Source: Streptomyces lateritius (lineage in GTDB: Bacteria > Actinomycetota > Actinomycetes > Streptomycetales > Streptomycetaceae). From it: a stretch of DNA of 64,000 bases. This document shows, piece by piece, positions 1 to 9,171 of the stretch. Under the pieces are notes generated by a model, which had not been told where the DNA came from, searched no databases, and saw only the letters and a list, made by a program, of their open reading frames with translations. The position numbers and the translations under genes are program-made. The DNA is taken from NCBI RefSeq assembly GCF_014649715.1, contig NZ_BMTO01000017.1, forward strand, positions 117,334-181,333, given 5' to 3'. Within the stretch, counting starts at the first letter, position 1. The number at the start of each line of letters is the position of its first letter.

Positions 1-2
1 TC

Positions 3-2654
3 GCGACCGTGCGGTACGACCGCATCAACGCCCAGGGCCTGCCCGCCTCGGCGCCGGCCGACGAGGCCGAGGTGGCCTTCCTGGTCCAGGACGCCCACCA
101 GGGGCGGGGGGTGGCCTCCGCGCTCCTCGAACACATCGCGGCGGTGGCGCGGGAGCGGGACATCAGACGGTTCGCGGCGGAGGTGCTGCCCGCCAACACG
201 AAAATGATCAAGGTATTCACGGACGCCGGGTACACCCAGAAGCGCAGCTTCGAGGACGGCTCCGTACGGCTCCACCTCGACCTGGAGCCGACGGACCGCT
301 CACTCGCCGTCCAGCGGGCGCGGGAACAGCGGGCCGAGGCGCGCTCCGTGCAGCGGCTCCTCGCGCCGCGCTCGGTCGCCGTGATCGGAGCCGGGCGGAC
401 CCCCGGCGGCGTCGGCAGGACGGTCCTGCGCAACCTCCTCGACGCCGGATACACCGGACGGACGTACGCGGTGAACCGCGCCTTGGCGGAGGGGACGGCC
501 TCGCTCGACGGGGTGCCCGCCTTCCGCTCGGTGGGGGCCATCGGCGAACCGGTGGACCTGGCGGTCGTGGCCGTGCCCGCCGAACGGGTGCCGGAGGCGG
601 TCGCCGACTGCGGTGAACACGGGGTGCGGGGCCTGGTCGTCCTCTCCGCCGGCTACGCGGAGAGCGGGGCGGAGGGCAGGGAACGGCAGCGCGAACTGGT
701 GCGGCAGGCCCGTTCGTACGGGATGCGGATCATCGGCCCGAACGCCTTCGGGATCATCAACACCACGTCCGGCGTCCGGCTGAACGCCTCGCTCGCCCCG
801 CAGATGCCGACGGCCGGACGGATCGGGCTCTTCACCCAGTCCGGCGCGATCGGCATCGCGCTCCTCGCCGGGCTGCACCGCAGGGGCGCCGGTCTCTCCT
901 CCTTCATCTCGGCCGGCAACCGGGCGGACGTCTCCGGGAACGACCTGCTGCAGCACTGGTACGACGACCCCGAGACGGACGTCGTACTGCTGTACCTGGA
1001 GTCGATAGGCAACCCCCGCAAGTTCACCCGGCTGGCCCGGCGCACGGCCGCGGTCAAGCCGGTCGTGGTCGTCAAGGGGGCGCGGCACAGCGGGAGCGCG
1101 CCACCCGGACACCGGGTCCCGGTCACCCGGATCCCGCACGCCACCGTCTCCGCGCTGCTCCGGCAGGCCGGGGTCATCCGCGTCGACACGGTCACCGAAC
1201 TGGTCGACGCGGGCCTGCTCCTCGCCGGCCAGCCGCTGCCGGCCGGGCCGAGGATCGCGATCCTCGGCAACTCCGAGTCGCTCGGGCTGCTGACGTACGA
1301 CGCCTGTCTCACGGAGGGGCTGCGGCCGCTCCGGCCGCTCGACCTGACGACGGGGGCGAGCCCGGCGGACTTCCGGGCCGCGCTGGCGGCGGCGCTCGTG
1401 GACGACGCCTGCGACGCGGTCGTCGTGACGGCGATCCCCTGGGTGGGGGAGAACGGCGCCGTCGAATCCGGCGACGGCGAGGCCCTCGCGGCCTTCCTCC
1501 GCGAAGCGGTCGCCTCCACCCCGCCCCCGGCGAAGCCGGTGGTCGTGGTCCACGTCGAGATGGGTGGCCTCGCGGAGGCCCTCTCCGCGGCCACCAGCAC
1601 CCGCCCGACGCCGCCGCCGGCGCCGCCCGCCCCCGCCCGGCCGGGCCTCGGCGCGCCCGGGCCGACGAGCGGGCCCGCTCCGGCCAGTACTCCCGCGGAG
1701 CCCTCCGACCAGGCCGGGGCCCCCGGGGGCGCCCGCGGCGAGTCGGAGCTCGGGCGCTCCGAGGCGGCGCCGGGCGCCGGCGGGGGCAACATTCCGGCCT
1801 ATCCCGCCGCCGAGCGGGCCGTGCGGGCGCTTGCCGAGGCCGTGCGGTACGGGCAGTGGCGGCGGCAGGCGGCGGAGCCCGGGCGGGTGCCGGAGTACGA
1901 CGACATCGACGAGGGCGGGGCCGCCGACCAGATCGAGCGGTCGCTCGGCGAGGACGTGGACGCCCGGGGCGTCACCCTCGGCGCCGACGCGGCCGGCGAA
2001 CTCCTCGCCCGGTACGGGATCACCGTGCTGCCCACCCTCCCCGCCCCGTCACCCGACAGCGCCGTCACGGCCGCCGCCCGCCTCGGCTACCCCGTCGCCC
2101 TGAAGACGACCGCGCCCCACCTGCGCCACCGGCCCGACCTCGGAGGAGTACGGCTCGACCTGGCCACGGAGGAACAACTCCGCACCGCCTACGCCGAACT
2201 GACCGACACGCTCGGCAAGCCCGAGGAGCTCCAGCCGGTCGTCCAGGCCATGGTGCCGCGCGGCGTCGACACCGTCGTCCGCTCGGCCATCGATCCGGCC
2301 GTCGGGGCCGTGCTCTCCTTCGGCCTCGCCGGAGCCGCCTCCGAACTGCTCGGCGACATGTCCCACCGGCTGGTCCCGGCCACCGACCGGGACGCCGCCG
2401 AGCTCGTACGGTCCATCCGCACCGCCCCCCTCCTCTTCGGCTGGCGCGGCTCGGCGCCCGTCGACACACCGGCCCTGGAGGAACTGCTGCTGCGGGTCTC
2501 CCGGCTCGTCGACGACCATCCGGAGGTCGTCGCCATCACCCTGGAACCCGTCGTCGTCGCGCCCCAGGGCCTCTCCGTCCTCGGCGCCACCGTCCGTCTC
2601 GCGCCGCCGCCGCCCCGCACGGACCTCGGCCCACGCCGGCTGCCGAGCTACTGA
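3..2654 (+). CDS. GNAT acetyltransferase / NDP-forming acyl-CoA synthetase fusion, 5' end outside window
   Basis: The reading frame is open from the first bases, so the true start lies upstream and only the second half of an N-terminal GNAT domain is seen (acetyl-CoA loop near QGRGVAS, about 30 residues in). A CoA-binding Rossmann domain follows (VAVIGAGRTPGGVGR), then succinyl-CoA-ligase-like domains. A 60-residue Pro/Ala/Gly-rich linker (about residues 520-600 of the visible part) precedes a C-terminal ATP-grasp domain. The family includes streptomycete protein lysine acetyltransferases (Pat type), which acetylate and silence acyl-CoA synthetases; in those the synthetase part is thought to be a non-catalytic sensor. 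Whether this copy still ligates acetate to CoA cannot be told from sequence. It is followed by DUF5998 on the same strand after 55 nt. Family assignment is firm; substrate unknown. Confidence 0.85.
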   Translation, partial: ATVRYDRINAQGLPASAPADEAEVAFLVQDAHQGRGVASALLEHIAAVARERDIRRFAAEVLPANTKMIKVFTDAGYTQKRSFEDGSVRLHLDLEPTDRSLAVQRAREQRAEARSVQRLLAPRSVAVIGAGRTPGGVGRTVLRNLLDAGYTGRTYAVNRALAEGTASLDGVPAFRSVGAIGEPVDLAVVAVPAERVPEAVADCGEHGVRGLVVLSAGYAESGAEGRERQRELVRQARSYGMRIIGPNAFGIINTTSGVRLNASLAPQMPTAGRIGLFTQSGAIGIALLAGLHRRGAGLSSFISAGNRADVSGNDLLQHWYDDPETDVVLLYLESIGNPRKFTRLARRTAAVKPVVVVKGARHSGSAPPGHRVPVTRIPHATVSALLRQAGVIRVDTVTELVDAGLLLAGQPLPAGPRIAILGNSESLGLLTYDACLTEGLRPLRPLDLTTGASPADFRAALAAALVDDACDAVVVTAIPWVGENGAVESGDGEALAAFLREAVASTPPPAKPVVVVHVEMGGLAEALSAATSTRPTPPPAPPAPARPGLGAPGPTSGPAPASTPAEPSDQAGAPGGARGESELGRSEAAPGAGGGNIPAYPAAERAVRALAEAVRYGQWRRQAAEPGRVPEYDDIDEGGAADQIERSLGEDVDARGVTLGADAAGELLARYGITVLPTLPAPSPDSAVTAAARLGYPVALKTTAPHLRHRPDLGGVRLDLATEEQLRTAYAELTDTLGKPEELQPVVQAMVPRGVDTVVRSAIDPAVGAVLSFGLAGAASELLGDMSHRLVPATDRDAAELVRSIRTAPLLFGWRGSAPVDTPALEELLLRVSRLVDDHPEVVAITLEPVVVAPQGLSVLGATVRLAPPPPRTDLGPRRLPSY

Positions 2655-2696
2655 CGCCCCCCGACCAAGCGGCCAGGAGCGCCCCCTCCGACGGAT

Positions 2697-2702
2697 TAGG
2701 AT
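2697..2702 (+). promoter_or_regulatory. candidate -10 box of a leaderless promoter
   Basis: TAGGAT lies seven bases before ATG 2710, the spacing expected when transcription begins at the start codon. No Shine-Dalgarno at proper spacing precedes that ATG and no clear -35 box is visible. Weak inference. Confidence 0.3.
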
Positions 2703-2709
2703 GGAGTCC

Positions 2710-3294
2710 ATGGCGAAGACCGGTACGACGACCCAGGGGCTGCGCGCGGCGATCGAGCGCAGCGGCTACTACCCGGCCCTCGTGGCCGAGGCGGTGGAGG
2801 CCGCCGTCGGTGGCGAGGCGATCGCGTCGTACCTCGTGCACCAGGAGACCACGTTCGACTCCAACGAGGTCCGCCGTCACGTCACGGTCCTGGTCCTGAC
2901 GGCCAACCGCTTCATCGTCAGCCACACCGACGAGCAGGCCGCCGACACCAGCTCCCCGACGCCCTACGCCACGACCTCCACGGAGTCGGTCAAGCTCGAC
3001 CGGATCTCCTCGGTCGTCGTCAGCCGCGTCGTCGCCAACCCGGAGTCCTACACGCCCGGCACCCTGCCCCGCGAGGTCGTCCTCACCATCGGCTGGGGCG
3101 CCGTCTCGCGCATCGACCTGGAGCCCGCCGCCTGCGGCGACCCGAACTGCGACGCCGACCACGGCTACACCGGCAACGCCACCGCCGACGACCTCAGCCT
3201 GCGCGTCAGCGACGCCGGCGACGGCCCGGACACGGTCCGGCAGACCCTGGCGTTCGCGCAGTCGCTCTCCGAAGCCACCGCGGCGACCCGCTGA
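2710..3294 (+). CDS. DUF5998 family protein
   Basis: A 194-residue cytosolic protein of an actinobacterial family with no assigned function. It starts MAKTGTTTQGLR. I chose ATG 2710 over the in-frame ATG at 2701 because streptomycete relatives, as I remember them, begin MAKTG and because the upstream ATG overlaps a -10-like box. The middle is beta-rich (HVTVLVLTANRFIVSH) and there is a Cys/His cluster, CGDPNCDADHGY, near residue 145 that could hold a metal. No membrane segment is seen. The stop overlaps the next start as TGATG, so translation of the phosphodiesterase-like gene is probably coupled to it. Confidence 0.8.
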   Translation: MAKTGTTTQGLRAAIERSGYYPALVAEAVEAAVGGEAIASYLVHQETTFDSNEVRRHVTVLVLTANRFIVSHTDEQAADTSSPTPYATTSTESVKLDRISSVVVSRVVANPESYTPGTLPREVVLTIGWGAVSRIDLEPAACGDPNCDADHGYTGNATADDLSLRVSDAGDGPDTVRQTLAFAQSLSEATAATR

Positions 3295-4496
3295 TGGTCC
3301 AGCCCACCACCGTCACCGGCTGGCCCGACGAACCGCTTCCGCTCGCCCTCGACACCGCGCCCGTCCCCGAGTACGGCTCCGGCTCCCTGGCCGACCTCCT
3401 GCCGACGCTCGTCGCCGGCCAGGGCGCGGCCGGATGCGACGCCCGGATCGCCGAGCTCACCCCCGCCGACCGGAACTGCGTCTTCCTGATCGACGGCCTG
3501 GGCTGGGAGCAGATCAAGGCCCACCCGGACGAGGCGCCGTACCTCACCTCGCTCCTCGCCTCCTCGCGGGGCGGCACGGGCCGGCCGATCACCGCCGGAT
3601 TCCCCGCCACCACCGCGACCTCGCTCGCCTCGGTCGGCACGGGCCGGGTCCCCGGCGCGCACGGCCTGCCCGGCTACACCGTCCGCAACCCGGAGACCGG
3701 CGAGCTGATGAACCAGCTCCGCTGGAAGCCGTGGACGCCGCCCCAGGTCTGGCAGCCGTACCCCACCGTCTTCCAGCTCGCGCACGAGGCCGGGATTCAT
3801 ACCTCCCAGGTGTCCTCGCCGATCTTCCAGGACACCCCGCTCACCAAGATCGCCCTGAGCGGCGGAACGTTTCACGGCCGGCTCTCCGGCGAGGAACGCA
3901 TGGACTTCTCCGCCGAGCAGCTCGCCGCCGGCGACCGGTCGCTGGTCTACACGTACTACAGCGAGCTCGACGGCGCGGGCCACCGCTTCGGCATCGACTC
4001 CGACGCCTGGCGCGGCCAGCTGATGTTCGTCGACCGGCTCGTCCAGCGCCTCGCCGAGCAACTGCCGCCCCGCTCCGCCCTGTACGTCACCGCCGACCAC
4101 GGCATGGTGGACATCCCCTTCGACGAGCAGTCCCGGATCGACTTCGACGAGGACTGGGAGCTCCGCGCCGGGGTCGCGCTCCTCGGCGGCGAGGGCCGCG
4201 CCCGTCATGTCTACGCCGTGCCGGGCGCCGAGACCGACGTCCTGACGTGCTGGCGCGAGGTGCTCGGCGAGCAGTTCTGGGTGGCCAGCCGCGACGAGGC
4301 GCTCGCCCTCGGCTGGTTCGGTGACGAGGTCGACGAGCGGGTGTACGGCAGGATCGGTGACGTCGTCGCGGCGGCCCACGACGACGTCGTCATCACCGCG
4401 TCGGTCAACGAGCCGCACGAGTCGGCGATGGTCGGCATGCACGGCTCGATGACCCCCGCGGAGCAGTTTGTCCCGCTCCTCGAAGTCCGTTCCTGA
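3294..4496 (+). CDS. alkaline phosphatase superfamily protein (nucleotide pyrophosphatase/phosphodiesterase-like)
   Basis: A 400-residue protein of the type I phosphodiesterase/nucleotide pyrophosphatase branch of the alkaline phosphatase fold. Metal-site features are visible: VFLIDGLGW near residue 65 for the first metal aspartate, the nucleophile region GFPATTATSLAS with a Thr near residue 103, YYSELDGAGHRFG near residue 222, and TADHGMVDIP near residue 265. No signal peptide is evident, so it looks cytosolic. Its start overlaps the DUF5998 stop (TGATG) and thymidine kinase follows on the same strand after about 97 nt. The substrate, a nucleotide or phosphodiester, cannot be deduced. Superfamily confident, precise reaction not. 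Confidence 0.85.
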   Translation: MVQPTTVTGWPDEPLPLALDTAPVPEYGSGSLADLLPTLVAGQGAAGCDARIAELTPADRNCVFLIDGLGWEQIKAHPDEAPYLTSLLASSRGGTGRPITAGFPATTATSLASVGTGRVPGAHGLPGYTVRNPETGELMNQLRWKPWTPPQVWQPYPTVFQLAHEAGIHTSQVSSPIFQDTPLTKIALSGGTFHGRLSGEERMDFSAEQLAAGDRSLVYTYYSELDGAGHRFGIDSDAWRGQLMFVDRLVQRLAEQLPPRSALYVTADHGMVDIPFDEQSRIDFDEDWELRAGVALLGGEGRARHVYAVPGAETDVLTCWREVLGEQFWVASRDEALALGWFGDEVDERVYGRIGDVVAAAHDDVVITASVNEPHESAMVGMHGSMTPAEQFVPLLEVRS

Positions 4497-4593
4497 CCGT
4501 CCGACCGTCCGCTCGTCCTGGCCGATCGCTCGTTCTGATCTTCCGCGCGCTCCTCGACCTCTGCCTTCCGACCTGAAAGGTCCGCGACCTCCC

Positions 4594-5241
4594 ATGCCCG
4601 AGCTGGTGTTCTTCTCCGGAACGATGGACTGCGGAAAGAGCACCCTCGCTCTTCAGATCGAGCACAACCGGTCCGCCCGCGGGCTGCAGGGCATGATCTT
4701 CACGCGGGACGACCGTGCGGGGGTGGGCAAGCTGTCCTCCCGCCTCGGCCTGGTCACGGACGCCGTGGAGGCGGCGGAGGGCTTCGACTTCTACGCGTAC
4801 CTCGTCGGGCACCTGTCGAAGGGCGGCCGCTGCGACTACGTCATCGCGGACGAGGCACAGTTCCTCTCGCCCGAGCAGATCGACCAGCTCGCCCGGGTCG
4901 TCGACGACCTCGAGCTCGACGTCTTCGCCTTCGGGATCACGACGGACTTCCGCTCCAAGCTCTTCCCCGGCTCCCAGCGGCTCGTGGAACTCGCCGACCG
5001 AGTCGAGGTCCTCCAGGTCGAGGCGCTGTGCTGGTGCGGAGCCCGTGCGACCCACAACGCGCGCACCGTCGGCGGAGAGATGGTCGTCGAGGGCGCGCAG
5101 GTCGTGGTCGGCGACGTGGACGCGGGCGACGAGATCGGCTACGAAGTGCTCTGCCGCCGCCACCACCGACGCCGTATGACGGCCGCCACCGCCCGCGCGG
5201 CGGCTCTCTCTCCCGACGTACTCCCGGTCACCCCGATGTGA
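4594..5241 (+). CDS. tdk: thymidine kinase
   Basis: A 215-residue type II thymidine kinase that phosphorylates thymidine in the dTMP salvage pathway. The P-loop is FFSGTMDCGKST (residues 7-18), Walker B/catalytic region is VIADEAQFLS with the catalytic Glu, and the lasso/zinc region shows CWCGA and a distal CRRHHRRR, giving the expected Cys-x-Cys plus Cys/His ligands. Start ATG 4594 was chosen because the P-loop begins seven residues later, as is typical. A Shine-Dalgarno-like GAAAGG lies upstream though rather far. Length matches the family. Dut, the other dTMP-pool enzyme in the window, is 20 kb away. Confidence 0.95.
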   Translation: MPELVFFSGTMDCGKSTLALQIEHNRSARGLQGMIFTRDDRAGVGKLSSRLGLVTDAVEAAEGFDFYAYLVGHLSKGGRCDYVIADEAQFLSPEQIDQLARVVDDLELDVFAFGITTDFRSKLFPGSQRLVELADRVEVLQVEALCWCGARATHNARTVGGEMVVEGAQVVVGDVDAGDEIGYEVLCRRHHRRRMTAATARAAALSPDVLPVTPM

Positions 5242-5398
5242 CCTGGTGTTCAGGCGCCTCGTGTTCACCTCGGCGGAACCCGGGGACCTCCTGCTGATCG
5301 GATGCGAGTCGCCCGGCTGGGCTGTCATTGCCGTCGGCCCGTGACGTGACCACCGGGCCTCCGCGCATCCGCGCGCCGCGCGACACCCCGGAGGACGT

Positions 5399-8089
5399 GT
5401 GCCCCCTGCTGCCGAGACCGTGCCCGACCGGGGCGAAGGCGCGCGGACCGCGAAGCCCGACGAACACGACGACCCGAAGCCCGACGAACACGACGACGCG
5501 AACCCCGAAGGCGCAGGAGCGGACCGGCCGGACCGGGCGGGCCGGGAGCTCGCGCGGCTCCGGCACAGCGCGCGACTGCGCGCCGCCTCCGGGGCAGCCT
5601 TCCTGAGCTGCCTCGTGCTCTGCCTCGGCGGGGCGCTGGCCGGCAGTCATCCCTTCGGGCCCACCACCCGCAACATCGTCGACCTCGGCCAGCAGTACCT
5701 CCCCTTCCACGCCTACTGGCGCAGCCTGCTGCTCGGCGACGCCGACGGCGATCTGTTCCTCAACTGGAGCTCGGGCTTCGGCTCGAACTTCCTGGGCGAC
5801 TACGGCACGTACCTGAGCAGCCCGTTCGACCTGATGGTCGTGCTCTTCCCGGCCGACCGGATCGAACTCGCCCTCTACGTCATCACCGCCGCCAAGATCA
5901 CCGCCGCGGGCGGCGCGATGGCCGCCCTGCTCCTGACCCTGCGCCGCGGCCCCTGGCCGGTGGCCGCCGTCCTGGGAGCGGCGTACGCGCTGTGCGGCTG
6001 GACCCTTAACTACGGCGCCACCGTGCCGATGTGGCTCGACGGTCTGCTGGCCTTCCCGCTGCTGTGTCTGGTCGGCGAGTGGGCCAGGGCCGGGCGCCGC
6101 CCGGTGCTCGGCCCGCTGGTCGTGGCGGTGGCCTGGTACGCCAACTTCTACACGGCCTACATGGCGACCGTCGGCGCGGCCGTCGTCCTCGTGGTCCGGC
6201 TGCTGACGGCCGACGACGCCGGGCGCCGGCGCCTGGCCGGACTGCTGCGCGCCGCCCGGGCGGTCCTCGTGGGCATCGGTCTCGCGGCGCCGCTCGTCGT
6301 GGTGATCTTCCTGGCCACCCGGGTCGCGGACCCCACCCCCGAGGTGGCGTTCACCGCCGTCGCCTGGACGGAGGTCTTCGCCCGGCTGCTTCCGGCCACG
6401 GCGAGCGTGGCCAGCCCCGCCCTCTTCATCGGCACCCCCGCCCTCGCGCTCGCACTGACCCTGCCCTTCAACGGCGCGGTGGCCCCGCGCGTCCGCGCCG
6501 CCTGGACCGCCGCCGTCTGCCTGGTCGCGCTCTCGATGCAGTGGGAGCCCACCCATCTGCTCTGGCACGCCGGGGCCTCGCCCAACGGCATTCCGTACCG
6601 TCAGACCTTCGTGCTCTGCGGCCTGTTGCTGATGGCGGCCTGGCTGTCCACCGCCCAGGGGCTGCCCCGGGCACCCGCTCTGCTCGCCGCCGGGGCCCTC
6701 CTCGCCGCGATGACGTACGCGGCCCGGGGCAGTGCCGTCGTCGACCGCTGGACCTACCCCGCCTTCGCGGCCGCGCTGACCCTCGCCGTGCTCGCCGCGG
6801 CGGCCGTGCTCCTCGCCCGCCGCTGCACCGGGCGTCTCGCGGTCGGCGCGCGGGCCCTGCCCGCCGCGGCCGTGACCCTCCTCGTCGTCGCCCAGGCCGG
6901 CGAGACCGCTGTCACGGCGGGCAGGATCGAGGAACAGCAGCTCGGCAAGGTCGCCTGGGCCCCGCGACTCGGACCCTGGCACGAGGACATGGCGAGAGCC
7001 ACCGCGCGCGAGGACGCCTGGCCGCGCCACCGGACGGACCCCGGCGAGGTGTCGGGCGGCAACGACGTCCTGCTGGTCGGCGGGCAGGGCGCCGACTACT
7101 ACTCCAGCCTGACCTCGGACACGTACTCCCGTACGCTCTCCGCCCTCGGCTTCGGCTTCTACGCCAAGGGCCGCCACCCCGTCGGCCTCGACCACCCCGT
7201 CACCGACGCGCTCTTCTCGATCGGGACCCGGATGCGGTCCCGGCCCTCCGCGCCCGTACGGACCGACGAGCCGCCCGAGGCCACGATCACCACCACCCGG
7301 TCCGCCGTGCCGCCGCTCGTCACCGTCCGCCCGGACCTACGGCTGCCCGCGAGCGGCGTCCGCTTCGGCGACTCCGCCTTCGCCAACCAGGAACTTCTGC
7401 TCGGCACCCAGGTGTACGCGACACCGGCCGGACTCCGCCGCACGGACGGCCCCGGGAGCGCCACCACGCTGACGGCCTCCTGCCCCGCCGACGCCGGACT
7501 CTGGCTCTGGGCCCCGGGATTCAAGGGGACGGCGGCCCTGGCGGGCCGCCCGACCGTGGACTTCGCGGGCGGCCTGCCGTCGGTCCAGGGCCCCATGCGG
7601 TCGCTCGGCACCGTCCCGGCGTCCGGCTCCGTACGGATCGAGGTACGCGCCGCCGAGGGCACCCCGGCCCTTCCCAGGCAGCCGGTCGGCTGCCTGGTCC
7701 AGGAGAAGCTGGACACGGCGGTACGACGGCTGACGGCGACCGGCGCCACCGCCGTACGGACCACCGGCCACACCCTCACCGCCGAACTCCCGGCCGGAAG
7801 CACCGGAACCGCCGTCATCGCCGTCCCCCGGATCTCCGGCTGGAGCTGCGCCGCCGGTGACGCGCCGCACGCTCCCGCCCAGCGGCACCTCGGCCTCCTG
7901 GCCGTCCCCCTCGACGGCGAGACGACCACGGTCAGCTGCGCCTTCCGGCCCCCGGGACTGCGGCTCGGCGGCGCCGTCGGCGCCCTCGCGCTGCTCTGTC
8001 TGGCGGCGATCGGATTCCGGCACCGGTTTCTCCGCAGGACGACAAGAATTCATCCGCAGTGCACATCGGGCTCGTCCGACGGGAATTGA
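5399..8089 (+). CDS. YfhO-family integral membrane protein (GT-C glycosyltransferase-like)
   Basis: An 896-residue polytopic membrane protein. After an acidic, disordered N-terminus containing a duplicated KPDEHDD unit, it shows about a dozen hydrophobic segments up to residue 500, a large soluble extracytoplasmic part, and a final membrane span near residue 870 (GAVGALALLCLAAIGF). The early motif DLGQQYLPFHAYWRSLL with acidic and aromatic residues after the first helix fits the YfhO family, whose members use polyprenyl-phosphate sugars to decorate teichoic acids or lipids. GTG 5399 is preceded by GGAGG at 5390-5394. GT2 and polysialyltransferase-like genes follow on the same strand, so a joint role in a cell-wall glycan is likely. 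The sugar and acceptor are unknown. Confidence 0.8.
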   Translation: MPPAAETVPDRGEGARTAKPDEHDDPKPDEHDDANPEGAGADRPDRAGRELARLRHSARLRAASGAAFLSCLVLCLGGALAGSHPFGPTTRNIVDLGQQYLPFHAYWRSLLLGDADGDLFLNWSSGFGSNFLGDYGTYLSSPFDLMVVLFPADRIELALYVITAAKITAAGGAMAALLLTLRRGPWPVAAVLGAAYALCGWTLNYGATVPMWLDGLLAFPLLCLVGEWARAGRRPVLGPLVVAVAWYANFYTAYMATVGAAVVLVVRLLTADDAGRRRLAGLLRAARAVLVGIGLAAPLVVVIFLATRVADPTPEVAFTAVAWTEVFARLLPATASVASPALFIGTPALALALTLPFNGAVAPRVRAAWTAAVCLVALSMQWEPTHLLWHAGASPNGIPYRQTFVLCGLLLMAAWLSTAQGLPRAPALLAAGALLAAMTYAARGSAVVDRWTYPAFAAALTLAVLAAAAVLLARRCTGRLAVGARALPAAAVTLLVVAQAGETAVTAGRIEEQQLGKVAWAPRLGPWHEDMARATAREDAWPRHRTDPGEVSGGNDVLLVGGQGADYYSSLTSDTYSRTLSALGFGFYAKGRHPVGLDHPVTDALFSIGTRMRSRPSAPVRTDEPPEATITTTRSAVPPLVTVRPDLRLPASGVRFGDSAFANQELLLGTQVYATPAGLRRTDGPGSATTLTASCPADAGLWLWAPGFKGTAALAGRPTVDFAGGLPSVQGPMRSLGTVPASGSVRIEVRAAEGTPALPRQPVGCLVQEKLDTAVRRLTATGATAVRTTGHTLTAELPAGSTGTAVIAVPRISGWSCAAGDAPHAPAQRHLGLLAVPLDGETTTVSCAFRPPGLRLGGAVGALALLCLAAIGFRHRFLRRTTRIHPQCTSGSSDGN

Positions 8090-8203
8090 CGATCGATACG
8101 CTGCCCCCCTGACCGGCTTTCGTCCGTGTGAACGCTCGGGCGCCACGATCGCTCATAGGCCCGAGCGATCGATTGATCGACTGTGTGAGTGTTGGGATTC
8201 CGT

Positions 8204-9169
8204 GTGCCGAAACTGTCCGTCATCGTGCCTCTCCACAATGTCGGGATCTATGCCCCCGACACCATGCGCAGCCTCGCGAACAACGCGGACCCGGACTTCG
8301 AGTTCCTGCTGATCGACGACTGCTCCACGGACGACACACCCTATGTCCTCGACCGCTGGCAGAGCCGGATCCCGAACGCCGCCGTGATCCGCCACGAGAC
8401 GAACCTCGGGGTGGCCCAGGCGCGCAACACCGGTCTGGACGCCGCGACCGGGGACTACGTCACCTTCCTCGACGGCGACGACTGGTACGCCCCCGGCCAC
8501 CTGCGGGCCATGGTCGACTCCATCGAGACACTCGGCTGCGACTTCGCCCGTACCGACCATGTGCAGTCGACCGGCAGGTCGCGCAGTATTCGCTACGCGC
8601 CCGCCAAAAAGCGCGACGCCGTGATGGATCCGCGGGACGGAATCGCCCCCGCGAGCATGGTGACGATGGTGGACTATCCCTTCGTCCCCTTCGGGATCTA
8701 CAGCGGCCGCCTTTTCGAGAACGGCGCCTCCCGATTCGAGACGAGATTGCGCACCGCCGAGGACCGGCTCTGGATCTGGCGGCTCCATCTGAAAGCCACC
8801 ACATTCGCGGCTCTCAGCCTTCACGGCGTCTTCTACCGGCGGGGTGTCACCACGTCTCTCACCCAGATCACCGACCATCGCCAGCTCGACTTCATTCCGT
8901 CCTACGACCTTCTCCTCGAAGAGGTGGCGAAAGACGCCGAGGCCGACCGCTTCCTGCCGAAGGCGGTCCGCACCTACTGCGCCATGATCGCCTTTCACAT
9001 GGGGAAGGCCGACCAGTACGAGCCGGCCGTGACGAAGCGGCTCAGGCAGAACGTGACCGACGCCCTGCGCCGCATGCCGCAGCAGGTGCTCGACGAGACC
9101 CTGGCGACGATGGACAGCGCCCGCGCCACGCTGCTCCGGAGCCTGCGCGCCACCGGAAGGACCGCCTGA
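8204..9169 (+). CDS. family 2 glycosyltransferase
   Basis: A 321-residue GT-A fold glycosyltransferase. Visible motifs are LSVIVPLHN at the N-terminus, the nucleotide-binding LLIDDCSTDDT, the metal-binding DGDDW (DxD motif) near residue 95, and a downstream acidic catalytic region (TAEDRLW). GTG 8204 was preferred over GTG 8189 because GGGA lies six bases before it and because relatives begin directly with PKLSVIVP. No signal peptide or membrane anchor is seen, so it acts on the cytoplasmic face. It is three bases upstream of the polysialyltransferase-like gene, forming a two-gene operon in a wall-glycan context. Acceptor unknown. Confidence 0.88.
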   Translation: MPKLSVIVPLHNVGIYAPDTMRSLANNADPDFEFLLIDDCSTDDTPYVLDRWQSRIPNAAVIRHETNLGVAQARNTGLDAATGDYVTFLDGDDWYAPGHLRAMVDSIETLGCDFARTDHVQSTGRSRSIRYAPAKKRDAVMDPRDGIAPASMVTMVDYPFVPFGIYSGRLFENGASRFETRLRTAEDRLWIWRLHLKATTFAALSLHGVFYRRGVTTSLTQITDHRQLDFIPSYDLLLEEVAKDAEADRFLPKAVRTYCAMIAFHMGKADQYEPAVTKRLRQNVTDALRRMPQQVLDETLATMDSARATLLRSLRATGRTA

Positions 9170-9171
9170 CC

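Noticed and set aside
3165..4643. 492-codon open frame on the minus strand
   Set aside because: Antisense shadow of the phosphodiesterase-like gene; Arg/Gly/Ala/His-rich with no motif or ribosome site.
5228..7195. 655-codon minus-strand frame opposite the YfhO gene
   Set aside because: Composition is Gly/Gln/His/Arg low-complexity, typical of high-GC antisense frames; the plus strand encodes a clear membrane protein.
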